Assembly: GCF_023078375.1 (NCBI RefSeq)
Contig: NZ_CP095554.1
Coordinates: 308,501 to 372,500 of the forward strand
Direction of reading: 5' to 3'
DNA length: 64,000 nt
Source: Roseomonas gilardii subsp. gilardii
GTDB lineage: Bacteria; Pseudomonadota; Alphaproteobacteria; Acetobacterales; Acetobacteraceae
Each line of letters begins with the position of its first letter. Positions within the stretch are counted from its first letter, which is position 1. Below are positions 45,710-55,625 of the stretch, piece by piece. Under the pieces are notes generated by a model, which was not told the origin of the DNA, did not search any database, and was given only the letters and a program-made list of their open reading frames with translations. The translations under genes and the position numbers were made by a program.

Positions 45710-46690
45710 ATGATCACCAACCACCACAGACAGGATGCGATTGCACGCGGCGCGCGCATGTTGCGCACCGCGCTCGGGCCGGCAATCGCGCAGCTGCTCG
45801 AAGACCCGGCCGTGGTCGAGGTGATGTTGAACCCGGATGGCCGCCTTTGGGTGGACAGGCTGTCCGAAGGGCTTTCCGACACGGGCGAACGGCTGTCCCC
45901 CGCCGATGGCGAGCGCATCATCCGGCTGGTCGCGCATCATGTCGGCGCGGAGGTTCACGCCCGCAGTCCGCGCGTCTCGGCCGAACTGCCCGAGAGCGGC
46001 GAGCGGTTCGAGGGCCTGCTGCCGCCCGTTGTCGCCGCCCCGACCTTCGCCATCCGCAAACCCGCCGTCGCGGTGTTCACGCTCGACGACTATGTGGCGG
46101 CGGGCATCATGTCCGCCGATCAGGCGGAAACGCTACGCGAAGCCGTGGCAGCACGAGCGAACATCCTCGTGGCGGGCGGCACCAGCACCGGCAAGACCAC
46201 GCTGGCCAACGCGCTGCTCGCCGAGGTGGCGAAAACGCAGGATCGCGTCGTCATCATTGAGGACACGCGCGAGCTGCAATGTGCTGCGCCGAACCTTGTC
46301 GCCATGCGAACGAAAGACGGCGTGGCGACGCTTTCCGATCTGGTCCGTTCCTCGCTGCGCCTGCGCCCCGACCGTATCCCCATCGGCGAGGTGCGCGGTT
46401 CCGAAGCCCTCGACCTTCTGAAAGCGTGGGGCACCGGCCATCCGGGCGGGATCGGAACCATCCACGCCGGCACCGGCATCGGTGCGCTGCGTCGCCTTGA
46501 ACAGCTCATCCAAGAGGCTGTCGTCACCGTCCCGCGCGCCCTGATCGCCGAGACTATCGACCTTGTTGCCGTCCTTTCCGGGCGCGGCTCCGCGCGTCGG
46601 CTGGCCGAACTTGCCCGCGTCGAAGGTCTCGGCCCGGACGGCGACTACCGCATCAACCCCGCAACCATCAGAACAGGAGACCCTTCATGA
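45710..46690 (+). CDS. trbB: conjugal transfer ATPase TrbB (VirB11-like)
   Basis: 326 residues. Walker A is [18 protein letters not shown] (about residues 151-168), the Asp box is [12 protein letters not shown], Walker B region [14 protein letters not shown] and the His box [13 protein letters not shown]. Hexameric cytoplasmic ATPase that powers pilus biogenesis and DNA transfer. First gene of the trb operon; its stop overlaps trbC. Confidence 0.96.
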   Translation: MITNHHRQDAIARGARMLRTALGPAIAQLLEDPAVVEVMLNPDGRLWVDRLSEGLSDTGERLSPADGERIIRLVAHHVGAEVHARSPRVSAELPESGERFEGLLPPVVAAPTFAIRKPAVAVFTLDDYVAAGIMSADQAETLREAVAARANILVAGGTSTGKTTLANALLAEVAKTQDRVVIIEDTRELQCAAPNLVAMRTKDGVATLSDLVRSSLRLRPDRIPIGEVRGSEALDLLKAWGTGHPGGIGTIHAGTGIGALRRLEQLIQEAVVTVPRALIAETIDLVAVLSGRGSARRLAELARVEGLGPDGDYRINPATIRTGDPS

Positions 46691-47019
46691 TCCACACCCT
46701 TTCGCGCGGCTATCGCTTCGCCGCGACCGCCGCATCCACCCTTGCCATCAGCATGTTTCTCGCACCGGCTGCCCATGCGTCCGGTTCGTCGATGCCGTGG
46801 GAAGCCCCGCTCCAGAGCATTCTCCAGTCCATCGAGGGGCCGGTCGCCAAGATCATCGCCGTCATCATCATCATCGTGACTGGCCTGACTTTGGCCTTCG
46901 GCGATACGGGCGGTGGTTTCCGCAAGCTGATCCAGATCGTCTTCGGCCTGTCCATCGCCTTCGCGGCGTCCAGCTTCTTCCTGTCGTTCTTCTCGTTCGG
47001 CGGCGGGGCGCTCATCTGA
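46687..47019 (+). CDS. trbC: conjugative pilin TrbC (VirB2-like)
   Basis: 110 residues. Long signal peptide (ATAASTLAISMFLAPAAHAS) and two hydrophobic helices (IIAVIIIIVTGLTLAFGD and IVFGLSIAFAASSFFLSFFS), the prepilin layout. Overlaps trbB by four bases (ATGA) and trbD by one. Confidence 0.93.
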   Translation: MIHTLSRGYRFAATAASTLAISMFLAPAAHASGSSMPWEAPLQSILQSIEGPVAKIIAVIIIIVTGLTLAFGDTGGGFRKLIQIVFGLSIAFAASSFFLSFFSFGGGALI

Positions 47020-47300
47020 TGGCGGGCGGCCTCGAACAACTCGACGCGGTGCCGGGCTTTTCCGTCCCGGTCCACCGGGCGCTGACCGAGCATATCCTGC
47101 TCGGCGGCGCACCGCGCGCCATCGCCATCATGAACGGGACGCTCGCCGGGGCTGTCGGCCTCGGCCTGCGCCTCTGGCTGGTCGGCATCGCTATCTGGGC
47201 AATCGGCCATTTCGCGGCGGTATGGGCCGCCAAGCGCGATCCCCTCTTTGTCGAGGTCGGGCGGCGGCATCTGCGCATCCCGGCTTTTCTGTCGGTTTGA
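47019..47300 (+). CDS. trbD: conjugal transfer protein TrbD (VirB3-like)
   Basis: 93 residues. GFSVPVHRALTEHILLGGAPR at the N terminus is the VirB3/TrbD signature, followed by a double-pass membrane region. ATG 47019 overlaps the trbC stop (TGATG). Confidence 0.93.
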   Translation: MAGGLEQLDAVPGFSVPVHRALTEHILLGGAPRAIAIMNGTLAGAVGLGLRLWLVGIAIWAIGHFAAVWAAKRDPLFVEVGRRHLRIPAFLSV

Positions 47301-47313
47301 GGGAGGCGCGTCG

Positions 47314-49770
47314 ATGATGAACCTTGCAGAATACCGCCGCACGGCCACTCGGCTCGCCGATTATCTGCCATGGGCCGCGCTGGTCGGCTCCGGCGTCGTC
47401 CTGAACAAGGACGGCAGTTTTCAGAGGACGGCGAAGTTTCGCGGTCCCGATCTGGATTCCGCTGTCGCCGCCGAACTGGTCGCCGTCGCCGGCCGCATCA
47501 ACAATGCCGTGCGCCGTCTCGGCTCCGGCTGGAGCATCTTCGTCGAGGCGCAGCGCAGCGAGGCCGCGACCTATCCCGACAGCACCTTTCCCGATCCCGC
47601 ATCGGCGCTGGTCGATGCCGAGCGCAAGGCCGGTTTCGAGGAAGCAGGCACGCATTTCGTGTCGGGCTACTTCCTGACCTTCCTCTATCTGCCCCCGGCC
47701 GAGGAAGCCGCCCGCGCTGAAACATGGCTCTACGAGGGCCGCGAGAAAACGGGTGTGGACCCCTGGGAGCTGCTGCGCGGCTTCATCGACCGCACCGACC
47801 GCGTGCTGGCTTTGCTCGACGGCTTCATGCCCGAGTGCCGCTGGATGGATGACGGCGCGACGCTGACCTATCTCCATTCCACCATCTCGACCAACCGGCA
47901 TCGCGTGCGCGTGCCCGAGGTGCCGATGCACCTTGACGCGCTGTTGGCCGACCAGCCCTTGACCGGCGGGCTGGAGCCGCGCTTGGGCGACCAGCATCTC
48001 CGCGTCCTGATCATCGTGGGATTTCCCACCGCGACAACGCCGGGCCTGCTCGACGAGATGAATCGGCTGCCGTTTCCGTATCGCTGGAGCACGCGCGCGA
48101 TCCTGCTCGACAAGACCGACGCCACGCGGCTGCTCACCAAGATCAGGCGGCAATGGTTCACCAGGCGCAAGAGCATCGCCGCGATCCTCAAGGAAGTGAT
48201 GACGAACGAGGCGTCCGCCCTCGTGGACACCGACGCCGCGAACAAGGCGCTCGATGCCGACATGGCGTTGCAGGAACTCGGCGCGGATATGGCGGGCATG
48301 GCCTATGTCACGGCGACCGTCACCGTATGGGATGCCGACCCGCGCCTAGCCGACGAGAAGCTGCGCCTCGTCGAGAAGATCGTTCAGGGCCGCGACTTCA
48401 CCGCCATGCCCGAGAGCGTCAACGCGGTTGACGCATGGCTCGGCAGCCTGCCCGGACATGCCTACGCGAATGTCCGACAGCCGCCCATCAGCACATTGAA
48501 TCTCGCCCACATGATCCCGCTTTCAGCGGTGTGGGCGGGGCCGGAACGGGACGAGCATTTCGGCGACGCTCCATTGCTTTACGCCAGGACCGAAGGCTCA
48601 ACCCCGTTCCGGTTATCCCTCCATGTCGGCGACGTAGGCCATACCCTTGTCGTCGGCCCCACGGGTGCGGGCAAATCCGTGCTGCTGGCCCTTATGGCCT
48701 TGCAATTCCGACGCTACGCGGGATCGCAGGTCTTCGCCTTCGACTTCGGCGGTTCGATCCGCGCCGCGTCGCTCGCCATGGGCGGCGACTGGCACGACCT
48801 CGGCGGCGGGCTGACAGAAGGGGCAGATAGCGCCGTCTCGCTCCAGCCGCTTGCCCGCATCCACGACACCTATGAACGCGCATGGGCGGCGGACTGGATC
48901 GCCGCCATCCTCATGCGCGAAGGCATCGCCATCACCCCCGAGGTGAAGGAATATCTTTGGACGGCGCTGACTTCGCTGACTTCCGCGCCGGTCGAGGAAC
49001 GCACCATCACCGGCCTTGCCGTGCTGCTCCAGTCGAACGACTTGAAGCAAGCATTGCGCCCGTTCTGCGTCGGCGGTGCCTATGGCCGGCTGCTCGACGC
49101 CGAGGCTGAACATCTCGGCTCGGCCGATGTGCAAGCCTTCGAGATCGAGGGCCTTGTCGGGACCGGCGCGGCCCCGGCCGTGTTGTCCTACCTATTCCAC
49201 CGCATCGGCGACCGGCTCGACGGACGCCCCACACTGCTCATCATCGACGAGGGCTGGCTTGCGCTGGACGACGAGGGTTTCGCCGGCCAGCTCCGCGAAC
49301 GGCTGAAAACGCTGCGCAAGAAAAACGCCAGCGTCATCTTCGCCACGCAAAGCCTGTCCGACATTGACGGCAGCAACATCGCGCCCGCCATCATCGAAAG
49401 CTGCCCGACGCGGCTCCTGCTGCCGAACGAGCGCGCCATCGAACCGCAGATCACGGCCATCTATCGCCGCTTCGGCCTCAATGACCGCCAGATCGAAATC
49501 CTCGCAAGGGCCACGCCCAAACGGGATTACTACTGCCAAAGCCGCAGGGGCAATCGCCTGTTCGAGCTCGGTCTGTCGGAAGTCGGCCTCGCCCTATGCG
49601 CGGCATCCGCCAAATCCGACCAGACGCTCATTGCGCAGATCGTCACTGAGGCCGGCCGCGACGGCTTCCTCGCCGCATGGCTACGGACGCGCGGCGTCGA
49701 TTGGGCGGCCGACCTGATCCCCAACCTCACCAATCTCATCCCCCAGCCTGAAAAGGAGCCCATACGATGA
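47314..49770 (+). CDS. trbE: conjugal transfer ATPase TrbE (VirB4-like)
   Basis: 818 residues, full length. CagE/TrbE/VirB N-terminal domain to about 420, then the ATPase domain with Walker A VVGPTGAGKSVLLALMALQF (about 446-465) and Walker B TLLIIDEGWLALDD (about 638-651). Membrane-associated energiser of the type IV channel. ATG 47314 with AGGGAGG upstream is preferred. Overlaps trbJ by four bases. Confidence 0.96.
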   Translation: MMNLAEYRRTATRLADYLPWAALVGSGVVLNKDGSFQRTAKFRGPDLDSAVAAELVAVAGRINNAVRRLGSGWSIFVEAQRSEAATYPDSTFPDPASALVDAERKAGFEEAGTHFVSGYFLTFLYLPPAEEAARAETWLYEGREKTGVDPWELLRGFIDRTDRVLALLDGFMPECRWMDDGATLTYLHSTISTNRHRVRVPEVPMHLDALLADQPLTGGLEPRLGDQHLRVLIIVGFPTATTPGLLDEMNRLPFPYRWSTRAILLDKTDATRLLTKIRRQWFTRRKSIAAILKEVMTNEASALVDTDAANKALDADMALQELGADMAGMAYVTATVTVWDADPRLADEKLRLVEKIVQGRDFTAMPESVNAVDAWLGSLPGHAYANVRQPPISTLNLAHMIPLSAVWAGPERDEHFGDAPLLYARTEGSTPFRLSLHVGDVGHTLVVGPTGAGKSVLLALMALQFRRYAGSQVFAFDFGGSIRAASLAMGGDWHDLGGGLTEGADSAVSLQPLARIHDTYERAWAADWIAAILMREGIAITPEVKEYLWTALTSLTSAPVEERTITGLAVLLQSNDLKQALRPFCVGGAYGRLLDAEAEHLGSADVQAFEIEGLVGTGAAPAVLSYLFHRIGDRLDGRPTLLIIDEGWLALDDEGFAGQLRERLKTLRKKNASVIFATQSLSDIDGSNIAPAIIESCPTRLLLPNERAIEPQITAIYRRFGLNDRQIEILARATPKRDYYCQSRRGNRLFELGLSEVGLALCAASAKSDQTLIAQIVTEAGRDGFLAAWLRTRGVDWAADLIPNLTNLIPQPEKEPIR

Positions 49771-50549
49771 TTATCCGCTTCCCGAACCCTCGCGCCGCTC
49801 TGATCGCGGCGGCGGTTCTCGCCGCACCCGTCGCGCTTTCGCCCATGCTGGCAAGCCCGGCCCATGCGCAATTCGGTTTCGGCCGCATCGTCTATGACCC
49901 GTCCAACTATGCGCAGAACGTGCTTACGGCCGCACGCACGCTGGAGCAGATCAACAATCAGATTCAGAGCCTCCAGAACGAGGCGCAGATGCTCATCAAT
50001 CAGGCACGCAATCTGGCGAGCCTGCCGTATTCCTCGCTCCAGCAGCTTCAGCAGAACGTGCAGCGCACGCAGCAGCTTCTCGGCCAAGCGCAGAATATCG
50101 CGTTCGAGGTCGGGCAGATCGACCAGGCGTTCCAGCAGAAATACGGCAACGTCTCGCTTTCGGCGACAGACGCCCAGCTTGTCGCCGATGCGCGCAGCCG
50201 GTGGGAGAACACGGTCGGCGGCTTGCAGGACGCCATGCGCGTGCAGGCGGGCGCGGTCGGCAACATCGACGCCAACCGCGCCGAGATGTCCGCGCTTGTC
50301 GGCCAGAGCCAGGGCGCCACCGGCGCATTGCAGGCCACGCAGGCCGGCAACCAGCTTCTCGCCCTCCAGTCGCAACAGCTTTCCGATCTCATCGCGCTGA
50401 TGTCGGCCAATGGCCGGTCGGAGGCGCTGATCGAAGCCGAACGCGCCACCGCCGCCGAGCAGGGCCGCGTCCAACGTGAGCGCTTCCTGACGCCCGGCAG
50501 CGGCTACCAGCCGGGTAACGCGCAGATGTTCGGCAACGGCAACAATTAA
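49767..50549 (+). CDS. trbJ: conjugal transfer protein TrbJ (VirB5-like)
   Basis: 260 residues with signal peptide ending SPAHAQ. The mature protein begins FGFGRIVYDPSNYAQN, the TrbJ hallmark, then a long Gln-rich coiled coil (LEQINNQIQSLQNEAQMLINQ). Likely pilus-tip or assembly protein in the periplasm. Confidence 0.94.
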   Translation: MIIRFPNPRAALIAAAVLAAPVALSPMLASPAHAQFGFGRIVYDPSNYAQNVLTAARTLEQINNQIQSLQNEAQMLINQARNLASLPYSSLQQLQQNVQRTQQLLGQAQNIAFEVGQIDQAFQQKYGNVSLSATDAQLVADARSRWENTVGGLQDAMRVQAGAVGNIDANRAEMSALVGQSQGATGALQATQAGNQLLALQSQQLSDLIALMSANGRSEALIEAERATAAEQGRVQRERFLTPGSGYQPGNAQMFGNGNN

Positions 50550-50568
50550 ACGACGGGAGGGGCGCGAC

Positions 50569-50856
50569 ATGGACGGCAAGGTGCTCGCCCGGCTGGGCGC
50601 GATCATATTCGTGGCCATCGCGATTACCGCCACGGTGATCGAGATGACCCGCAAGGACGAACCTGAAGCGGTCACGACCGCGCCGCAGCTCCAGCCTTCC
50701 GCCGATCCGCTGCGCCAGAGCCTGCGCCGTTGCCAGCGGCTTGGCGAGGCGGCCGCGAGCGATCCCGGCTGCCTCTCTACTTGGGCCGAGAACCGCGACC
50801 GCTTTCTCGGCCGGACGCCGGTGCCCGCCGCCCCGCACCAGAACGGGGGACAGTGA
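50569..50856 (+). CDS. putative entry-exclusion protein TrbK-alt
   Basis: 95 residues: one N-terminal transmembrane helix (GAIIFVAIAITATVIEMTR) and a small periplasmic domain with a Cys pair (RRCQRLGEAAASDPGC). Position between trbJ and trbL and the helix-plus-CxRCQRLG pattern match the short TrbK-alt proteins of these elements. Confidence 0.88.
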   Translation: MDGKVLARLGAIIFVAIAITATVIEMTRKDEPEAVTTAPQLQPSADPLRQSLRRCQRLGEAAASDPGCLSTWAENRDRFLGRTPVPAAPHQNGGQ

Positions 50857-50859
50857 TCC

Positions 50860-52218
50860 ATGGGCGGCACCGGCGTCATCGACAATTTCCTTGGGGTCTT
50901 CACGTCCTACATCGACAGCGGATTCGGTCTGCTCGGCGGTGAAGTGGCCTTCATCGCCACCACCTTGATCGTCATCGACGTAACGCTGGCCGCGCTGTTC
51001 TGGAGCTGGGGCGCCGACGACGACATCATCGCCCGCCTGGTCAAGAAGACCCTTTTCGTTGGAGCCTTCGCCTACATCATCGGCAACTGGAACAATCTGG
51101 CGAAGATCGTCTTCGAGAGCTTCGCCGGCCTCGGCCTGAAAGCCTCCGGCACCAGCTTTTCCGCCGCCGACCTGATGCGGCCCGGCCGTGTGGCCCAGAC
51201 CGGCCTCGACGCCGGCCGTCCGCTGCTCGACTCCATCTCAGACCTGATGGGCTATTGGAGCTTCTTCGAGAATTTCATCCAGATCGCGTGCTTATTGTTC
51301 GCTTGGGCGCTGGTTCTGCTCGCCTTCTTCATCCTCGCCGTCCAGCTCTTCGTCACCCTCATCGAGTTCAAACTGACCACCTTGGCGGGGTTCGTTTTGA
51401 TCCCGTTCGGCCTGTTCGGGAAGACGGCGTTCATGGCCGAGCGCGTCCTGGGCAACGTCATCAGCTCCGGCATCAAGGTGCTGGTGCTCGCCGTCATCAT
51501 CGGCATCGGCTCGACGCTGTTTTCGCAATTTACCGCAGGCTTCGGCGGTGCGACGCCGACCATCGACGACGCCATGGCGATCGTGCTGGCCGCGCTCTCG
51601 CTGCTCGGCCTCGGCATCTTCGGCCCTGGCATCGCTTCCGGTCTCGTCTCAGGCGGCCCGCAGCTTGGCGCTGGCGCAGCCGTTGGCACTGGTCTCGCGG
51701 TTGGCGGCGCAGCCCTTGCCGCAGGCGGGGCAGCAGGTCTCGCCGTAAAGGGGGCGCCGCCGCCCTGTCCGGTGGAGCCGCGGCTGTTCGCGGCGGCGCG
51801 GCCACGGCAGGCGCGGCCTCGGCCGCCTACAGCATGGGTTCGCTCGGCCAGTCGGGTGCGGCGGGCGTCGCGTCCGGCCTCGGCGGTGTCGCCCGCGCCG
51901 CAGGCTCCGCCGCTGCCTCTCCCTTGAAGCGCGCTGCCTCCAAGGCATCCGAAAGCGTCAAATCCAGCTTCTCCGATGGCGCGCGCCGCCTTCGGCGTGA
52001 CTGGCGGAACATCCACCGCCGGCACGGCGGGCGGTGGCGCCCCCGAAGCCGCAGCCGCGCCGTCTTCCCCGGCCGGCAGTCCCCCCGGCTGGGCGCGGCG
52101 CATGCAGCGTTCGCAAGCCGTGAACCATGGCGTCACCATGGCCGCCCATGCGGTGCGCTCCGGCGACGGTCACGGCGGCGGCTCTTCCATCAACCTTTCC
52201 GAAAGTGAGCGCTCATGA
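50860..52218 (+). pseudogene. trbL: conjugal transfer protein TrbL (VirB6-like), frame lost over a 230-bp segment
   Basis: The first 297 codons encode the polytopic membrane part (GVIDNFLGVFTSYIDSGFGLLGGEVAFIATTLIVIDVTLAALFWSWGADDD in outline). At the G5 run 51750-51754 the frame breaks; an Ala/Gly-rich continuation (GGAAALSGGAAAVRGGAATAG) is in another frame, and near the GC-dinucleotide run at about 51975-51985 the original frame resumes with ARAAFGVTGGTSTAG to the stop at 52218. One missing G plus one missing GC unit (three bases) explain both. Overlaps trbF. Confidence 0.85.
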
Positions 52219-52904
52219 GCATCTTCAAACGACCAACGACCCATTACGGCAAGACGCCGGAACCCGAGACGCCTTATCAGCGCGCTGCGCAAGTGTGGGA
52301 CGAGCGTATCGGCTCGGCCCGCGTGCAGGCGAAGAACTGGCGGCTCATGGCCTTCGGCTCACTGATCCTGTCGGCCGGCTTCGCGTCCGCTCTTGTCTGG
52401 CAATCGGCGCGCGGAACCGTGGTGCCCTGGGTGGTGCAAGTGGACAATCTCGGTCAGGCGCAGACCGTCGCGCCTGCCAATGCCGACTATCGCCCGACCG
52501 ATCCGCAGATCGCTTTCCATCTCGGCCGCTTCATCGAGCAGGTCCGCGCGATCCCGGCCGACGCCATCATTGTCCACCAGAACTGGCTTCGCGCCTATGA
52601 GTGGACCACGGATCGCGGCGCGGCGGCATTGAATGACTACGCCCGCGCCAATGACCCCTTCGCCAAGGTCGGCCGCCAGCAGGTCGCCGTCGAGGTGTCG
52701 AGCGTCATTCGGGCGTCCCCAAACAGTTTCCGCGTGGCGTGGACGGAACGCCATTTCGAGAACGGACAGCTTTCCACCACGGAACGATGGACGGCCATTC
52801 TCACCATCGTCATCCAGCCGCCGCGCGACGCCGAGAGCCTGCGCGCCAATCCGCTCGGCATCTACGTCAACGCAATTTCGTGGTCGCGGGAGATGAGCCA
52901 ATGA
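52215..52904 (+). CDS. trbF: conjugal transfer protein TrbF (VirB8-like)
   Basis: 229 residues: cytoplasmic leader, one transmembrane helix (LMAFGSLILSAGFASALVW) and the periplasmic VirB8-type domain (VPWVVQVDNLGQAQ, QVAVEVSSVIRASPNSFRVAWTE). Scaffold protein of the channel. Four-base overlaps with trbL and trbG. Confidence 0.95.
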   Translation: MSIFKRPTTHYGKTPEPETPYQRAAQVWDERIGSARVQAKNWRLMAFGSLILSAGFASALVWQSARGTVVPWVVQVDNLGQAQTVAPANADYRPTDPQIAFHLGRFIEQVRAIPADAIIVHQNWLRAYEWTTDRGAAALNDYARANDPFAKVGRQQVAVEVSSVIRASPNSFRVAWTERHFENGQLSTTERWTAILTIVIQPPRDAESLRANPLGIYVNAISWSREMSQ

Positions 52905-53902
52905 GGACGATCACCCGCACCCCGATAATCGCGGCTGTGCTGGTGTCAGTCACCATGCTCGCAGGCTGCGCCACCAACCGGACGCCGCAATTCAGCTATG
53001 ACGACAGCGTGCCGCCGCTGCCGACAGTGCAGGCGGCCGTCACCAACGACACGCCTCGGCCGTTGCATGTGCCCCCGGCATGGACCGTGGCGCGCGGCGG
53101 TGAAGCTGCCGGCACGCCGACCGGCCGCGTCGAGAACGCCAACGCAGCCGCCCGCGTCGAGCCGCGCCGGGAAGGCTACTACAACGCCATCCAGATTTAT
53201 CCGTGGTCGGAAGGCGCGCTCTATCAGGTCTATGCCGCAGTCGGGCAGATCACCACCATTGCGCTGGAGCCGGGCGAAAGCCTGACAGGCGCGGGGCCGA
53301 TCGCGGCCGGCGATACGACAAGGTGGATTATCGGCGACACCGAGAGCGGCAGCGGCGCAAACCGCCGTGTCCATATCCTCGCGAAGCCGACACGGCCGGA
53401 CATCTCGACGAACCTCGTCGTCACCACCGACAGGCGCATTTACATGATCGAGCTGCACGCGCGCGACGCGCTCTACATGCCGGCCGTGGCATGGGCCTAT
53501 CCCGCACCGCCTGCCGGCCAGCGCCAGACGGTTCCGACCGCGCCGGTCATCCCGGCCGAAGCCGCCCGGAACTATCGCTATGGGTTGCAGGTGCAGGGCG
53601 ACAACCCGCCATGGCGGCCGATTTCCGTCTTCGACGATGGCAGGCGCGTCTATGTCGTCTTCCCGGCCGGGATCGTGCAGGGCGAGATGCCGCCGATCTT
53701 CGTGCTCGGATCGAACGGCGAGCCGCAGATCGTCAATTCCCGCATCCACCAGAACGTCCTGATCGTGGACCGTCTGTTCGCCGCGGCCGAGCTGCGCCTT
53801 GGCAGCGGCAACCGCCAGCAGGTCGTCAGGATCGTCCGCATCAACCCGACGCAGGCCGCCGCCACGCAGCCCGCCAGCGCGACCGGAGACTCCCCGTCAT
53901 GA
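52901..53902 (+). CDS. trbG: conjugal transfer protein TrbG (VirB9-like)
   Basis: 333 residues. Lipoprotein signal with lipobox TMLAGC, then the VirB9 fold: YPWSEGALYQVYAAVGQITTIALEPGE and the C-terminal RPISVFDDGRRVYVVFPAGI. Outer-membrane core component. ATG 52901 begins the lipoprotein signal; longer readings overlap trbF. Confidence 0.95.
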   Translation: MRTITRTPIIAAVLVSVTMLAGCATNRTPQFSYDDSVPPLPTVQAAVTNDTPRPLHVPPAWTVARGGEAAGTPTGRVENANAAARVEPRREGYYNAIQIYPWSEGALYQVYAAVGQITTIALEPGESLTGAGPIAAGDTTRWIIGDTESGSGANRRVHILAKPTRPDISTNLVVTTDRRIYMIELHARDALYMPAVAWAYPAPPAGQRQTVPTAPVIPAEAARNYRYGLQVQGDNPPWRPISVFDDGRRVYVVFPAGIVQGEMPPIFVLGSNGEPQIVNSRIHQNVLIVDRLFAAAELRLGSGNRQQVVRIVRINPTQAAATQPASATGDSPS

Positions 53903-54319
53903 GAGACAACACCATCACCGACACCGCCGCACCTATGCGGCTGCGCGCTGAGCCGCCCCGCGTAACCCGTCTGTCCCGCAAGATGCTGGCAGGCGTCGGA
54001 GCCGTCGCGCTTCTCGGCATAGGCGGCGCGCTAATCTATGCGCTCCAGACCCGCGATGCAGGGCCGGGCGGCGACGAACTCTATTCGACCGAGAACCGCC
54101 CCACGGCGGACGGCTTGTCCGGCCTGCCGCGCGACTACAGCGGGCCGGTGCTCGGCCCCGCGCTGCCGGGCGACCTCGGCCGCCCGATCCTCGACGCGCA
54201 GAATCGGGGACAGCCGGTCGCGCCGCCCGTCATGACGACGCCCGCCGTCGATCCCGAAGAACAGCGCTGTCTCGCCGAGGCAGAAGCCGCGCGGCTTAGC
54301 AACGTCTTTTTCCAGGCTA
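53899..54319 (+). pseudogene. trbI: conjugal transfer protein TrbI (VirB10-like), cut off by IS630
   Basis: Only the first 140 residues remain: cytoplasmic leader, one helix (LAGVGAVALLGIGGALIYAL) and the Pro-rich linker start. The C-terminal beta-barrel that forms the outer-membrane cap is missing, so no complete core complex can be built from this locus. The sequence after IS630 is unrelated, so DNA beyond the insertion was also deleted. Confidence 0.93.
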
Positions 54320-55367
54320 GAGTCTGTCAGGTTCAAATAGAAGCATAGCCGGCATGGCGGAGGTATGCGGCGCATTCGTCGGCGGTGAAGGTCAAGAGCA
54401 AGTCGCCGATCTTGCGCCAGGTGGCATCGATGGAGCGTTCATCGGCCTTTCGCAGGAGGGTCTTGAGCTTGGCGAAGACCATCTCGATCGGGTTGAGGTC
54501 GGGGCTGTAGGGCGGCAGGAAGAGCAGCCTGGCACCGACGCTCCGGATCGCATCGCGGGCTGGTTTTCCCTTATGACTGCCAAGGTTGTCGGCGATGACG
54601 ATGTCTCGCGGCCCGAGGGTCGGCAGCAGGAACTGTCGCACCCATGCTGTGAAGGACAAGCCGTTGATCGGTCCGTCGATGACGCAGGGGGCGACGATGC
54701 GATCGTGCCGCAATCCGGCCAGGAACGTCAGCGTCTTCCAGTGCCCGTGCGGCACCTTGGCCAGGAGCGGCGCCCCGCGCAGGCTCCAGCCTCGTGTGCG
54801 GGTCATGTTGGTCTTCACCCATGTCTCGTCAATGAAGACCAGGCGGGCCGGATCAAACCGATGTTGACGGGTCCGCCAACGGGCCCTCAGACGCGCCAGG
54901 CTCGGCCGTTCCGTCTCGCTTGCCAGCAAAGTTTTTTTGAAGGTGAGGCCTTGGCGGCGCATAAAACGCCAGACCGTGTCATGCGACACGTCGATGCCGC
55001 CGGCCTTCAGGTCGGCGGCAAGTGCCCGCACGGTCCAATCCGACTTCGCCGCAAGGCGGCTGGTCAATGCTTCGGTCGCATCCAGCAGTCTCGGCCGACG
55101 ATTGCCCCCCACCTTGCGGGCCGCCAGACCATGCCCGGATCGGGCAAGTTGACCAATCCGTACCGCACTGGCGACCGAGACGCCAAAGCGTTTCGCCGCT
55201 TCTCGAACCGTCGACCCACCAGCCAACGCAGCTGCCACACGGATCCGCAAATCCAGGGAAAGGGCTCGAGCCATCGCCGCTGGCCTCCCATCCAGCAGCC
55301 ATCTTGAATCACGGCCGCCCCGCGTCGCAGAAGTCAATTCTCGATTCAGAAACAATCTGACAGACTC
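54320..55367 (-). mobile_element. IS630-family insertion sequence, copy 2 (1,048 bp)
   Basis: Same ends as copy 1, flanked by TA (54318-54319 and 55368-55369), opposite orientation. Together with copy 1 it brackets the 13.4-kb LysR-traG-trb block. Differing flanks on its two sides (trbI and a methyltransferase tail) show that a deletion or inversion followed, or accompanied, insertion. Confidence 0.95.
54333..55274 (-). CDS. IS630 transposase, intact copy
   Basis: 313 residues. N-terminal HTH pair (LDLRIRVAAALAGGSTVREAAKRFGVS and TVRALAADLKAGGIDVSHDTVWRFM), then the DDE domain with Asp in LVFIDETWVKTN, Asp in DIVIADNLGSHKG and Glu in SPDLNPIEMVFAKLK. Cuts and pastes at TA dinucleotides. Serves as the reference for the two indels in copy 1. 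Confidence 0.95.
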   Translation of the reverse strand: MARALSLDLRIRVAAALAGGSTVREAAKRFGVSVASAVRIGQLARSGHGLAARKVGGNRRPRLLDATEALTSRLAAKSDWTVRALAADLKAGGIDVSHDTVWRFMRRQGLTFKKTLLASETERPSLARLRARWRTRQHRFDPARLVFIDETWVKTNMTRTRGWSLRGAPLLAKVPHGHWKTLTFLAGLRHDRIVAPCVIDGPINGLSFTAWVRQFLLPTLGPRDIVIADNLGSHKGKPARDAIRSVGARLLFLPPYSPDLNPIEMVFAKLKTLLRKADERSIDATWRKIGDLLLTFTADECAAYLRHAGYASI

Positions 55368-55369
55368 TA

Positions 55370-55625
55370 ACACCGCGTTGAGCGCGGCTTCGGTGCGCAG
55401 GATGGCGCGGCCGATGGCTTCGGGGATTTGCGGGAGAACGGCGTCGCCGAAGGCTTCGACGATCAGGCTGGCCGCAGAAGTCCCTTTGCGACTGCCGAGC
55501 GCAATGCGCGTGTCAGCCACCCAGGCGGAAAGCCCATCATCCAGCCGTAGGTGATCGGCAAGGCCGCCGTTCCAGTCAGCCCATGGCTGCGCAGCATCGC
55601 CGCCAGCGCCCGCGCTCCCGCCCAT
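55370..55625 (-). pseudogene. DNA (cytosine-5) methyltransferase, C-terminal fragment
   Basis: WADWNGGLADHLRLDDGLSAW and SLIVEAFGDAVLPQIPEAIGRAI match the C terminus of phage/ICE C5-methyltransferases (motif X GNAVxPQ-like). The catalytic PCQ and ENV parts are absent and the last residues are cut by IS630. A competing frame over the same DNA contains MMGFPPGWL by chance. Confidence 0.6.
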
